DNA from: Verrucomicrobia bacterium Ga0077533
GTDB taxonomy: Bacteria > Verrucomicrobiota > Verrucomicrobiia > Opitutales > Opitutaceae
NCBI GenBank assembly: GCA_001464505.1
Contig: LNEH01000155.1
Coordinates: 1 to 64,000, forward strand
Length of the DNA stretch: 64,000 nucleotides
Reading direction: 5' to 3'
Of this stretch, positions 54,103 through 63,994 are shown one piece after another. Made by a program: the position numbers and the translations under genes. Position 1 is the stretch's first letter; each line of letters starts with the position of its first letter. The notes beneath the pieces are model-generated. The model searched no databases and was not told the origin of the DNA. It worked only from the letters and a program-made list of their open reading frames with translations.

Positions 54103-56934
54103 TCAGAAGCTCAGTTTGACGCCGACGTTGGCCGACCAGGAATAGAATTCGGCCTGGCGCAGGCGCTGCGACACATCGAACGAGGTGTAGAGCGGCTCGT
54201 CGGTGAGGTTCTGCGCCTCGGCGAAGAGCGTGACGCGTTCCGAGATGGTGTAGCTGGCGGAGGCATCCAGTTGGAAGTGCTCGCGCACATAGATGTCGCT
54301 CGCGCGGGCTCCGCCGAGGAGCAGGAGGTAGTCGCTGCGGTAGTTGGCGGCCAACCGGAGAAAGATGCCGTCTCTCTCATAGGTCAGCGCGACGTTGTAG
54401 ATCCGATCCGACTGGCCGAGGAAGGGCACGGTCTCGCCGGGGCGCGCGGCGCCCGGCTGCGCCTTGCTCTCGGTGAGCGTGTAATTGGCGCTGAAGCCGA
54501 ACCCGTCAAACGGCGCGGGCATTCCCGTAAGCTGGTATTGCCAGTCGGCCTCGATGCCGTTGATCACCGCGGACTCGCCGTTGAGCGGGAGCGAGAGATC
54601 GTTGAGCCCGTTCGGCGCGCCGCCGGTGAGCGTTTGCGTGAACACAAAGTCGTCAATCTCCTTGCGGAACACGCCGACCGTGAAAACGCCCACCGCCTTG
54701 GGATAGAACTCAATCGAGGCGTCCCAGTTGCGCGCGCGGTAGGGTTTGAGGGCCGGGTTGCCCTGTGTGATGTTGCCATCGGTGTCGATGACCCGGCTCA
54801 GGTTGGAGTCGGAAAATTTCGGGCGGGCCATCGTGCTCGTCCAGGAGGCCCGCGCGACCAGATTGGGCCGGAGGTTGTAGCGCAGCACGAGGCCGGGCAG
54901 GATTTCGGTGTAATCGTTGCTGGCCGACGTGCGGGCGAGCGTGGCGACGTTGGCGCCTTGGATTTCCCAGCCCTTGGTGGAGAAGCGTGTGTTTTCCATG
55001 CGGATGCCGCCGATCGCGGTGAGGGGGCCGCGGGTCACGCTCGCCATGCCGTAGGCCGCGAGCACTTCCTCGCGCGAGATGTAGTCGTTGATCGTGGAGT
55101 TGAGCGTGGTGGTCGCGCTGTTCAGCGCGAAGTGCCCGGGGTTGGCCGCGAACCAAGCGCGCTCGGCGCCCGGATTGATGCTCGGGAAAGCGGGCGTCAC
55201 GCCGCGGGCGCTGGTGCGCACGACATTGGCGAGCGTGAAGGCGCCGCCGCTGGCGTTGGCGTAGGTGGCGAGGTTGAAGTCGATGTTCTTTTCCTTGGTC
55301 CGGTATTTCGCCCCGAACTTCACGAAGCCCGGTTGGCCGGCAATATCCATCTCGTGCCGGAAGTTGGCCATCGCCGAGGATTCCTCGTCCTGGTTGCGGT
55401 TGTTGTCGAAGATGATGTTGTTGAAGGCGAACGCCGAGGCCGGGAGGCTGAGCGCGGCGCCGGTGATGACGGGGCGCAGCTCGTCCGCGAAATCGTAGGT
55501 CCACGACGTGTTCGGGCTGCGGAAGGTGGAGTCCGAGCGGTTGCGGGTCGATGTCTCCGAGTAGGAGTGGGCGACCTTGTAATCGAAGGAATTGGCCCCG
55601 CGCCGGTGCTCGCCGCCGGCGGAGAGCGACCACAGGTAGGACTCGTCGAACCGGTCCTTGAGATTCACCTCGACGGGGCGGTTCGCCACGGTGCCGACCA
55701 GGTCGCTGGCGGGGGTGGTGGTCGCGGGAGTGCCGCGGAAGCGGGTGCGGTAGCGGTTCTCGAAGTCGGAGAAATAATTGTGCATGCCCCGGACAAAGAA
55801 CTCGTCGTCCCCCGTCGGCCGGTAGTCGAGGGAGAAGCTCGCGCCGCGGCGTTCGCGGCCGATCTCGTATTCGCGATACTGCACGTCGCTGCCGGGCACC
55901 AAAAACCCGTTCTTGGGCGCCCACGCGGTGTCGGTCAGCTCGCGGTTGTCGGAGCCGAAATCGCGCTGGGCGTCGCTGTAGGAGAGCAGCAGGCCGAGCT
56001 TCCCGTCCATGAAACGGTCGGCGTAGCTGGCGCTGAACTTGCGCCCCCAGTCGCCGGTGAGCTCGCCGTATTGCCCCTCGGCGGAGACGCGCAGCAGCCG
56101 GCCTTCCTGGCTGAAGGCGGTCTGGCTGATCAGGTTCACGCTGCCGCCGATCGCATCGCCATCCATGTCGGGCGTGACGGCCTTGGTGACCTCGATGGAC
56201 TCGATGAGCTCCGAGGCGATCAGGTCGAGGTTCACCTTGCGGGCGCCCTCCTCGATACCGCCGGCGGCGGGCAACGAGATGCCGTTGAGCTGGGTGTTGT
56301 TGAGGTCGGGATCGAGACCGCGGACGGTGATGAAACGGCCCTCGCCCTGATCCCGCTCCAAGGCCACGCCGGGGATGCGCTGCAACGACTCCGCCGCGTT
56401 CTGGTCGGGAAACCGGCCCAGCGTGTCGGAGGTGACGATGTTCTTCAGGTTGCCGGCGTCGCGTTGCCGGTTGAGGGCCTTGGCTTGGCCCGCGCGCTGG
56501 CCCTCAACTTTGTAGGTTTCCAGCTTGACCACATCGTCAGCGCCTTGGGTGGTCCGGGTCGGGCGGTCGCTCGCTTTCTGCGCCACCCTTGGGTCGTTTG
56601 GGAGCGGACCCTTTTTCACAGCGAGCGCACCGGTCTTCTCGTCCTGCACCGCCACCAGGCCGGTGCCATCGAGCATTTTATCCAGCGCGGCTCGCGGCGT
56701 GAGTTCACCTTTCACGGCGGCGGTCTTCACGTCTTTCACCGTGTCGGCGGGGAACATGATTTCCACCCCGCCCTGCTGCGCGGCTTGCTTCAGCGTCGCG
56801 ATGGCGTCACCCGCCGGCACGTCGAAGGATTTTACGGCTTCTGCGGCCAAGATGGATTGAACAGCCAGGAAAAATAGCGCACAAAAAAGCAGCGGGACGC
56901 TGCGGCGAATCTCGGAACCGAAGGTGGGTGTCAT
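54103..56934 (-). CDS. TonB-dependent receptor with N-terminal STN signalling domain
   Basis: FDVPAGDAIATLKQAAQQGGVEIMFPADTVKDVKTAAVKGELTPRAALDKMLDGTGL (STN), plug DTLGRFPDQNAAESLQRIPGVALERDQGEG, C-terminal ...VGVKLSF. Confidence 0.92.
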   Translation of the reverse strand: MTPTFGSEIRRSVPLLFCALFFLAVQSILAAEAVKSFDVPAGDAIATLKQAAQQGGVEIMFPADTVKDVKTAAVKGELTPRAALDKMLDGTGLVAVQDEKTGALAVKKGPLPNDPRVAQKASDRPTRTTQGADDVVKLETYKVEGQRAGQAKALNRQRDAGNLKNIVTSDTLGRFPDQNAAESLQRIPGVALERDQGEGRFITVRGLDPDLNNTQLNGISLPAAGGIEEGARKVNLDLIASELIESIEVTKAVTPDMDGDAIGGSVNLISQTAFSQEGRLLRVSAEGQYGELTGDWGRKFSASYADRFMDGKLGLLLSYSDAQRDFGSDNRELTDTAWAPKNGFLVPGSDVQYREYEIGRERRGASFSLDYRPTGDDEFFVRGMHNYFSDFENRYRTRFRGTPATTTPASDLVGTVANRPVEVNLKDRFDESYLWSLSAGGEHRRGANSFDYKVAHSYSETSTRNRSDSTFRSPNTSWTYDFADELRPVITGAALSLPASAFAFNNIIFDNNRNQDEESSAMANFRHEMDIAGQPGFVKFGAKYRTKEKNIDFNLATYANASGGAFTLANVVRTSARGVTPAFPSINPGAERAWFAANPGHFALNSATTTLNSTINDYISREEVLAAYGMASVTRGPLTAIGGIRMENTRFSTKGWEIQGANVATLARTSASNDYTEILPGLVLRYNLRPNLVARASWTSTMARPKFSDSNLSRVIDTDGNITQGNPALKPYRARNWDASIEFYPKAVGVFTVGVFRKEIDDFVFTQTLTGGAPNGLNDLSLPLNGESAVINGIEADWQYQLTGMPAPFDGFGFSANYTLTESKAQPGAARPGETVPFLGQSDRIYNVALTYERDGIFLRLAANYRSDYLLLLGGARASDIYVREHFQLDASASYTISERVTLFAEAQNLTDEPLYTSFDVSQRLRQAEFYSWSANVGVKLSF

Positions 56935-57139
56935 GGGTTGAGTGGTGGGTTCACCTACAAGACGGGCTCACCGCGTGGTTACACTAAGGGGATCGAAAGA
57001 AAGTTGAGAGCTGAGTGCTGAGCGTTGAGAGAGCGCCGCGCGGCCAGTCCAAGAGTCAGGATAAAATGCCGTGGTTTCGTCCGGCATCCTGTCTGACTCT
57101 CAACTCTCATCCATCAACTCTCAACTGGGCGCGCCCGCG

Positions 57140-58174
57140 TCAGCGCGTCGCCCTCAGCGTGATCGTGTCGCCGCTGCGCTCGATGCGCACGCCGGAGGTC
57201 ACTTCCAGCAGGCGGACGAAGCCCTCGACATTGTCCGAGCGGAACGACGCCACGATGGGCAGGTCGGCCAGAGCGGGATCGGCGAGCACGAGCTGCGTGT
57301 GGTTGCGGCGGTTGAACTGCGCCACCACCTCGCCCAGCGGCTGGGAATTAAAATCGAACAGCACCGGTTTCCAAGCGAGCAACCGCTCCACCTCGCCGGG
57401 CGTAACCGCCGCCGCGGCCACCGGCGCGATGGGAGCCGCCTCGACTGTCACCCGCTGCCCGGCCGAGAGCACGGGTGTTTCGCCGGGCACGCTTGCGGCC
57501 AGCAGGGAATCGCCGCGCACCGCGTCGTTCACGCGCACCTTGCCCTCGGTGACGAGAACCTCGACGGACTTGGCGTCGAGCCGGACGTTGAAGGCCGTGC
57601 CGACGGCGCGCACCTCCACGCCCCCGGCGCGCACGATGAATGGGCGGTCGTAGTTCTTGGCGACGGTGAAGCTGGCCTCGCCTTGCACGAGGCGCACGCG
57701 GCGCTCGTCCGGCAGGTAGTGCACCGCAATTTTTGCACCGCGATTGAGCTCAATCACCGAGTCATCCTCCAGCACGCGGCGTTCGTAGCTTTGGGCGACC
57801 GTCTCCACCGGGGTTGTCGCCAGGGGCTGTCGCGACCAAGGTCGCTCCCACAGCAAAGCCAGAGCCAGGCATGCGGCGGCGGCCAATGGAGCACCCCAGA
57901 CCAGCCAGCGCGGGACGCGGCGGAGGGCCGGCTTGGCGAGCAGATCGGGATTGGGCTCGGCGCTGTGCTCGGGGCGCCACTGGGCGAGTTGGTTGAATTC
58001 TTTCCAGGTTTGCTGCTGGCGGGCAAATCTCTCGCCGTGACGCGGGTTGGCCCCCAGCCACTGGAAAAATTCGTCCTGCTCCGCAGCAGTCAGACCGCGA
58101 TCGCGCTTGATGAGCCACTCGGCCGCCAGCAGGGCAACCGGGTCGGTCTCGGGGGAGTTGGTCGGGAAGTTCAT
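57140..58174 (-). CDS. FecR family anti-sigma regulator
   Basis: AAEWLIKRDRGLTAAEQDEFFQWLGANPRHGERF, DDSVIELNRGAKIAVHY, GTAFNVRLDAKSVEVLVTEGKVRV. Confidence 0.92.
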   Translation of the reverse strand: MNFPTNSPETDPVALLAAEWLIKRDRGLTAAEQDEFFQWLGANPRHGERFARQQQTWKEFNQLAQWRPEHSAEPNPDLLAKPALRRVPRWLVWGAPLAAAACLALALLWERPWSRQPLATTPVETVAQSYERRVLEDDSVIELNRGAKIAVHYLPDERRVRLVQGEASFTVAKNYDRPFIVRAGGVEVRAVGTAFNVRLDAKSVEVLVTEGKVRVNDAVRGDSLLAASVPGETPVLSAGQRVTVEAAPIAPVAAAAVTPGEVERLLAWKPVLFDFNSQPLGEVVAQFNRRNHTQLVLADPALADLPIVASFRSDNVEGFVRLLEVTSGVRIERSGDTITLRATR

Positions 58175-58184
58175 TGCGATGCGG

Positions 58185-58712
58185 TTAATTTTCGCGGCGG
58201 TAGCGGGCCATGAATCCGGTGCATTTGTGGACGCCGATGGTGAGCTGGGCGGAGACCGTGTGCGCGGAGATGCCGAGTTTTTTGGCGATGTCGGGCTGGG
58301 ACATGCCATAGACCTTCCGCAAGGTGAACACCTGGCGGCAGCGGTCGGGCAGTGATTGGATGGCTTCAGTCAAAAGTTCGAGTTCCTGGTTGCGGGCGAC
58401 AGTCTCAGCGACGTCGACGTCGTCAAACAGGACGTCCCACTGCTCATCTTGCACTAAAGGCTCGGTGCGGGCGACCTGGCGGTGGCGCAGGCGGTCGAGG
58501 GTGAGGTTGCGGGCGATGGCAAAGAGAAAGGCCTTGGGCGACTGCAACTGACCGTCGGCGTGCGCCCGCAACACCCGCAGGTAGGATTCTTGGAGGATGT
58601 CGTCGAAATCGGTCTCCGACTGGAAACGGCTTTGCAGCCACGCCCGCAGCATCGGCTCGTGCGGGAGCACGTGCGCGGCGAACCAGCGGGACTGTTCCGA
58701 ATCGGGGGGCAA
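58185..58712 (-). CDS. ECF RNA polymerase sigma factor, FecI-like
   Basis: DILQESYLRVLRAHADGQLQSPKAFLFAIARNLTLDRLRHR, LPDRCRQVFTLRKVYGMSQPDIAKKLGISAHTVSAQL. Confidence 0.92.
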   Translation of the reverse strand: MPPDSEQSRWFAAHVLPHEPMLRAWLQSRFQSETDFDDILQESYLRVLRAHADGQLQSPKAFLFAIARNLTLDRLRHRQVARTEPLVQDEQWDVLFDDVDVAETVARNQELELLTEAIQSLPDRCRQVFTLRKVYGMSQPDIAKKLGISAHTVSAQLTIGVHKCTGFMARYRREN

Positions 58713-58907
58713 AGGGGATATGGCGGCGCAAGGGCTGTTGGTCTGGCGCGGCTATCACCCTAGACGGCCCAGCCCGCCAAGGACACTAAAAGATTTTTGA
58801 GAATCCGTCCGCCCCGTGTCAGGTCGTCACAGGACAATAGGTTGGGCGCATCGAATGGCCGCCACGCCACTAATAAATCCGCCCAAGGCAGGCTTGCCTT
58901 GGGATTT

Positions 58908-60746
58908 ATGACACAGCACGTTTTCGTCATGCCTAAGTCCCCGACCTCACCCAAGAAGGCCGCCAAGCCCGAGGCGCCCGCCGCCCGCATCCTTTCCCCT
59001 CGCCGCAAGACCACCGAGGCCACCTCGCTGCACGGGCTGGCCATCGAGCAACTGGAGCATTTCCACATCGATCCGCGGAGCGAGGCGGGCAAGCCGCTGC
59101 TCGCCCTCGCCGAGAAACTCTACGGCGCGCACGGCGACGTGATGGACCTGTGGGAGGCCACGACGCGCGAGCTGGGCCGCCTGCCGCGACAGGACCGCCT
59201 CGCGCTGTTCAACGCCAAGAAGTTCCTCTCGTTCCAGTTGGCGAAGCTGCTCGACACCCTGCAAAATCCGTCGCGCAAGACCCACCAGTCGCTCCGCTAC
59301 TCCAACGCGACGATGCTGGCGAAGGGCCCCTACCCGGTCTTCGACAACGTCACGGCCATCTTCTCGGCCACGCCCGTCATCACCCGCACCGCGACCTACC
59401 TCTACGCCTGCTCCGAGTGGATCGACGACGCTTTCCAGGGCCGCGAGTTCCTGCACGAGATCTACTCGCGCCTGATGAACCCGACCTCGATCTCGCTCGC
59501 CAACCACATCGTGGACATCGAGGCGGGCCCGATGGCCGGTGAATACATGGCCTGGAACTTCAACTCCGGCATGGGGGCCATCGACGCCGCGCTCTCGCAC
59601 CTTGTCGGCTACGAGGACGTCGTCCTCTCCTCGCGCAACATCTACGGCGGCGCCCACCAGTTGCTGCACGACTGGTTCGGCAAGCGCTCCAACCTGAACG
59701 TCGGCGTGGTGTTCTTCGACGGCTTCACCGCCGGTGATTTCACCAAGGCCCTCGCCGGGGTGAAGAAGCAATACGCCGACCGCCTCAAGGCCGGCCGCCG
59801 TGTCTATGTCTACCTGGAAAGCCCCTGCAACCCGCACGGCGTGTTTCTCGACGTGCCCGGCATCTGCGCCGCCGCGCATGCCGCCGGCCTGACCGTCATC
59901 TGCGACAGCACCGTCGGCACTCCCTTCCTCGTCCGTCCGTTGCAACAGAAGAATCCCGCCGAACGTCCCGATTACGTCATCCACAGCTACACCAAGGACC
60001 TCACCGGCCACGGCACCACGACCGCCGGCGTCGTCATCGGCCGCAATGAGGACATGTTCCTGCCCAAGGGCGACACCTCGCCCTCCGGCAAGAGCTGGCA
60101 CGACACGCTATTCTGGAACGTCTACTACATCAAGGGCGCGTTCCTCGACTCCGACAAGGCCTTCGAGGTGCTCACCGGCATGAAAACCCTCGAGCTGCGC
60201 ATGCTCAAGAAATGCATCAACACGCTCGTGTTCGCGCGCTGGCTGGCGAGCAACCCGCTGGTCACCGTCAGCGGCCCGGCCAACGAGGCCGATCCAAACC
60301 ACGCCATCGCCGCCCGCCTCTCCTACCTCGGCCTGCCTGCCCCGCTCTTCACCATCAACTTCGAGGCGGCGAAGATCACGCGGGTCACCCTGGAGCGTTT
60401 CTTCGATTCGCTCGCGCCGATGTTCGGCCACATGGTGTCGCTCGGCCAGAGCAACACCCTCGTGCTCTGCCCCGCGCTCACTTCGCACTCCGAACTCAGC
60501 CCCGCGGCCCTCAAGGAGGCCGGCATCACGCCGACCACGATCCGCATCTCGGTCGGCGACGAATCACCGCGCGAACTTATCGGCGATTTCCTGGCCGCCG
60601 CCCGGGCCATCAACGACGCAATCCCCGGCTTCACGAAGAAGTTCATGCCGACCGGCGCCATCGACGCGATGGTCGACGAGATCTACGCCGACGTCCACAA
60701 GCGCCACGCCGCGGCCCAGCCCCGCCTCGCCGAATGTGTAAGGTAA
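58908..60746 (+). CDS. Cys/Met metabolism PLP-dependent enzyme (cystathionine gamma-synthase-like)
   Basis: YLESPCNPHGVFLDVPGICAAAHAAGLTVICDSTVGTPFLVRPL, VIHSYTKDLTGHGTTTAGVVIG. Confidence 0.88.
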   Translation: MTQHVFVMPKSPTSPKKAAKPEAPAARILSPRRKTTEATSLHGLAIEQLEHFHIDPRSEAGKPLLALAEKLYGAHGDVMDLWEATTRELGRLPRQDRLALFNAKKFLSFQLAKLLDTLQNPSRKTHQSLRYSNATMLAKGPYPVFDNVTAIFSATPVITRTATYLYACSEWIDDAFQGREFLHEIYSRLMNPTSISLANHIVDIEAGPMAGEYMAWNFNSGMGAIDAALSHLVGYEDVVLSSRNIYGGAHQLLHDWFGKRSNLNVGVVFFDGFTAGDFTKALAGVKKQYADRLKAGRRVYVYLESPCNPHGVFLDVPGICAAAHAAGLTVICDSTVGTPFLVRPLQQKNPAERPDYVIHSYTKDLTGHGTTTAGVVIGRNEDMFLPKGDTSPSGKSWHDTLFWNVYYIKGAFLDSDKAFEVLTGMKTLELRMLKKCINTLVFARWLASNPLVTVSGPANEADPNHAIAARLSYLGLPAPLFTINFEAAKITRVTLERFFDSLAPMFGHMVSLGQSNTLVLCPALTSHSELSPAALKEAGITPTTIRISVGDESPRELIGDFLAAARAINDAIPGFTKKFMPTGAIDAMVDEIYADVHKRHAAAQPRLAECVR

Positions 60747-61702
60747 AGACCTTCGTTGCCGCCTGCGTCTTAGGCGCCACGGTCGCCAGTTTCGGCTCTG
60801 TGCCTGCCGCCACCACGGCCGGCACCGTGAGCGAAAATTCGTTTCCTTCTGCCAGCCTGCAGCACGACCTCGCATACATGCTTTACCTTCCGCCCGGCTA
60901 TGATGTGACGGCGGCAGTGCGATACCCCGTGCTCTACCTGCTGCACGGACGCGGCGACAAGATGGCCGCGTGGACGCACATCAAGGCCGACCTTGATGTG
61001 CTGATTGTTTCGGGTCGGATCCCGCCGGTCATTGCCATCATGCCCGACGCACCCGCCAGCCGGCGGGCGGGCTACTACATTGACTCGCAGTTCACCGGCT
61101 CGGCCGACCTCACGCTGCCGCCGGGCGAACCAGTGGAGACCGCCTTCACGCAGGATTTGATCGCGCATGTCGACGCCAACTACCCGACCCGGACTGACCG
61201 GGCCGGCCGCATCGTTGCCGGCTATTCGATGGGTGGCTACGGCGCGCTGCGCTACTCCCTCGCGCATCCTGAATTGTTCGGCGCCGCCATCGTGCTGAGT
61301 CCGGCGGTTTATTTCCCCCTGCCACCGACCGACTCCAGCACCCGCGAATTCGGCGCCTTCGGCAAGGGCGCGAAGCAATTCGATGACGAGGTTTACACGG
61401 CCAAAAACTATCCCGCGCTCATCCCGGGATTCGTCGCTGCGGGTCGGCCGTTGGTCATGTTCATCGCCGTGGGCGATGATGAAAAGGCCCTGACCGATCC
61501 GGCGGAGGCGGCCCACGACCTCGATTACGAGGCCCACACCCTCTACAACAAAATCCGCCGGATCCCGCTTGTCACCGCCCAGCTGCGGGTGATCGACGGC
61601 GGACATGGTTGGGACACGTGGCGCCCGGCCTTTGTCGAAGGCATCGAACACGTTTTCGGCCGGCTCAAGGCTGCTCCGGCGCCAGCCGCCCCGCGGCGTT
61701 GA
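60734..61702 (+). CDS. Esterase-D-like alpha/beta hydrolase, secreted
   Basis: ATG 60734 inside previous gene end: MCKVKTFVAACVLGATVASFGSVPA...YPVLYLLHGRGDKMAAW...IVAGYSMGGYGALRYSL. Confidence 0.85.
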   Translation: MCKVKTFVAACVLGATVASFGSVPAATTAGTVSENSFPSASLQHDLAYMLYLPPGYDVTAAVRYPVLYLLHGRGDKMAAWTHIKADLDVLIVSGRIPPVIAIMPDAPASRRAGYYIDSQFTGSADLTLPPGEPVETAFTQDLIAHVDANYPTRTDRAGRIVAGYSMGGYGALRYSLAHPELFGAAIVLSPAVYFPLPPTDSSTREFGAFGKGAKQFDDEVYTAKNYPALIPGFVAAGRPLVMFIAVGDDEKALTDPAEAAHDLDYEAHTLYNKIRRIPLVTAQLRVIDGGHGWDTWRPAFVEGIEHVFGRLKAAPAPAAPRR

Positions 61703-61723
61703 TTCAGGGCGCCAAGGCCGGCA

Positions 61724-63994
61724 TCACGCGGCGGTCTTGCTCTTCGGACTGAAGATCGTGAGGCCTTCCAACGACTGGGCGGGCGGCGGGAACAGGAGGC
61801 TGCCGAGATAGCCGGTCACAATGCAGATAAAAATCGAGATCGGCATGTAGAAATAGGGATGAACCAGGTTTTGCGACCAGGCGACGACGGTCAGCATGAT
61901 GCTGATCGTGATGCCGATGACCACCCCTTGCCAGTTGGCGCGCCGGGTGAACATTCCCAGGGTGTAGGCACCGGCAAACCCGCCGCTAAGCAGGCCGGAA
62001 AGCTCGATCGAGACGTCGAACAGGGAGTCGATATCATAGCGTGAAAGCAGAAGCGCCAACCCCATGCCGATGATGCCGGCGCCAACCGTCATCCACTCGG
62101 CCAGGCGCACGCTCACGGCGGGGTCCGGCTTTTTCACCAGCTTCTCGTAGAAATCAACCGAGGCGAGCGTGGCCACGCTGTTCAAGATGCTGGAGAGCGT
62201 CGACATCGAGGCGGCGAGAATGCCGGCAATGATCAGGCCAGTGACACCCACGGGGAGTTCCGCGGCGATGAAAAGCGGGAACGTGGCGTCGGTCGTGAGC
62301 AGCGGATTCATCCGCTCCGGGTGGGCCTTGTAGAAGACGTAGAGCGCGGTGCCAATCAGGTAGAACATGAAGCCGCCGGGCACCATGATGGCCGCGAAAG
62401 TCCAGATTGACCGGCTCGCCTCCGGCGCAGATTTGGTGGACAGCACCCGTTGCATCAGCACCTGATCCTTCGGAAAGGTGAGCACGACATCGAACAACAC
62501 GAGAAAGATGAAACCCCAGACCGTCGCCTTCGTCAGGTCAAAGCTCCAGTCGAAGAGCTGCGTCTTATTCTCGGCCGCCGCCGTCGCGAAGAATTCGCCG
62601 AATCCGCCATCGAGCTTGAAGACGATGAAGCCGATCGCGAAGAGCGCGCCGCCAAACATGACAAAGAGTTGCAGGCAGTCCGTCCAGATTACGGCCTTCA
62701 TCCCGCCCATCGCCGTGTAGCCGATCGTGACCGTCCCCATGATCAAAATGCTCCAGACGACATCGAGTCCGGTGATGGTGGAGATCGCGAGCGACGGCAG
62801 GAACAGCACCACGCTCATGCGTCCGCCCAATTGCATGGCGATGCAGAGCGCGCTCGAGATCGTGCGGATCGCGGGGTGGAAGCGGGTTTCAAGGTAGTGG
62901 AACACCGACATCAGGTCGAGGCGCCGGAGCAGCGGCACGATCCAGACGGCGACGAACATGAGAGCCAGCACCGCGACCAGGTTGTTCATCAGATACTGCC
63001 AGTTGGTCGCGAAGGCCTTGGCCGGAATCGCGATGTAACTGATCGAACTGGTGTTGGTGGCATAGAGGCTGATGCCTGCGGCCCAGTAGGGGATGCTGCG
63101 CCCGCCAACGAAAAACTCCGCCGTCGAGTGCTTCTTCTCGCGCAAGTAAAAATAGAGCCCGATGCCAATCGTGCCCCCGAGGTAGATGGCAACGACCAGC
63201 CAATCGAGCGACCCGACCAGCCGCTGGGTTGGCTCAAGCTCCGCGAACGAAACAGCCGTTGCCCCGGCCTTCGCCTCCGCCCACAAGACACCGTTCTTCC
63301 AGCCTGCGCCGGAACTGACCACCGGGTCACCCAACTCCTGCAATACGGCCGAAGAACCCGTGATCGTGTGAAATGACACCAGGCGCACCCCCGCCACCGG
63401 CGGCCCGTGCAGCAAGTAGAGAATGTGGCCTTGTCCAATGGGGCGCGCCGTGCCGCTGACCACCCGGCCCGGCAGCGAAGGCTTTGCCAGCCAGCCGGTC
63501 TCCAACGTCCAGCGCAGAAGGGAATCTACGCTCCCTTCGGGGCCGCGCACGGTAAGGAACAGCGCCTGGTCCTGCGCAACCAATGACGTCGCCTCGCCGG
63601 TGTCACCGGGCCAGTCGGCGTGCGGCGTCCAGCCCGTTGCGGGTGCCGCCAAGTTGAGCGAAAACATCTTCCCGACACCGCCGGAGTCGAGGCCAACAAC
63701 AAACAACTGATCCGCGCGCACCGCACCCTGCACGGATTGAAGCGCCGTCGGAAGCGGAGCCAGTGCGCGGGTGACGAGTCGGTTCCCCTCGAGGGTCAGG
63801 CGTTCAACTCGCGAAGTCGCATCGTCGTTTGTCCGGCCGGCGAGCAGGAAGGCTCCGATGCCGTCGGGCACGACGGCATTCACTGGTGCCGACGGCTGCG
63901 CCCACTCCAACGGCATCCACTCCCGGCGGTTTTCGTCATACGCCGAGACTGACGCCGAGGCGAACGCGACTGGGCGACCGGCCAGCACAGTCAA
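61724..63994 (-). CDS. Sodium:solute symporter family with N-terminal beta-propeller-like domain (likely partial at right edge)
   Basis: C-terminal half has SSS motifs (LREKKHSTAEFFVGGRSIPYWAAGISLYATNTSSISYIAIPAKAF, TDCLQLFVMFGGA); N-terminal ~270 aa look like kelch/propeller blades. Confidence 0.85.
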   Translation of the reverse strand: MTVLAGRPVAFASASVSAYDENRREWMPLEWAQPSAPVNAVVPDGIGAFLLAGRTNDDATSRVERLTLEGNRLVTRALAPLPTALQSVQGAVRADQLFVVGLDSGGVGKMFSLNLAAPATGWTPHADWPGDTGEATSLVAQDQALFLTVRGPEGSVDSLLRWTLETGWLAKPSLPGRVVSGTARPIGQGHILYLLHGPPVAGVRLVSFHTITGSSAVLQELGDPVVSSGAGWKNGVLWAEAKAGATAVSFAELEPTQRLVGSLDWLVVAIYLGGTIGIGLYFYLREKKHSTAEFFVGGRSIPYWAAGISLYATNTSSISYIAIPAKAFATNWQYLMNNLVAVLALMFVAVWIVPLLRRLDLMSVFHYLETRFHPAIRTISSALCIAMQLGGRMSVVLFLPSLAISTITGLDVVWSILIMGTVTIGYTAMGGMKAVIWTDCLQLFVMFGGALFAIGFIVFKLDGGFGEFFATAAAENKTQLFDWSFDLTKATVWGFIFLVLFDVVLTFPKDQVLMQRVLSTKSAPEASRSIWTFAAIMVPGGFMFYLIGTALYVFYKAHPERMNPLLTTDATFPLFIAAELPVGVTGLIIAGILAASMSTLSSILNSVATLASVDFYEKLVKKPDPAVSVRLAEWMTVGAGIIGMGLALLLSRYDIDSLFDVSIELSGLLSGGFAGAYTLGMFTRRANWQGVVIGITISIMLTVVAWSQNLVHPYFYMPISIFICIVTGYLGSLLFPPPAQSLEGLTIFSPKSKTAA

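Noticed and set aside
53884-56877. 997-aa plus-strand ORF opposite the STN TonB receptor
   Set aside because: Antisense artefact; receptor strand has clear STN and plug motifs
58800-58907. SAM-II, SAM/SAH or SAH riboswitch call
   Set aside because: Leader is structured but I could not match any core consensus; left as a finding only
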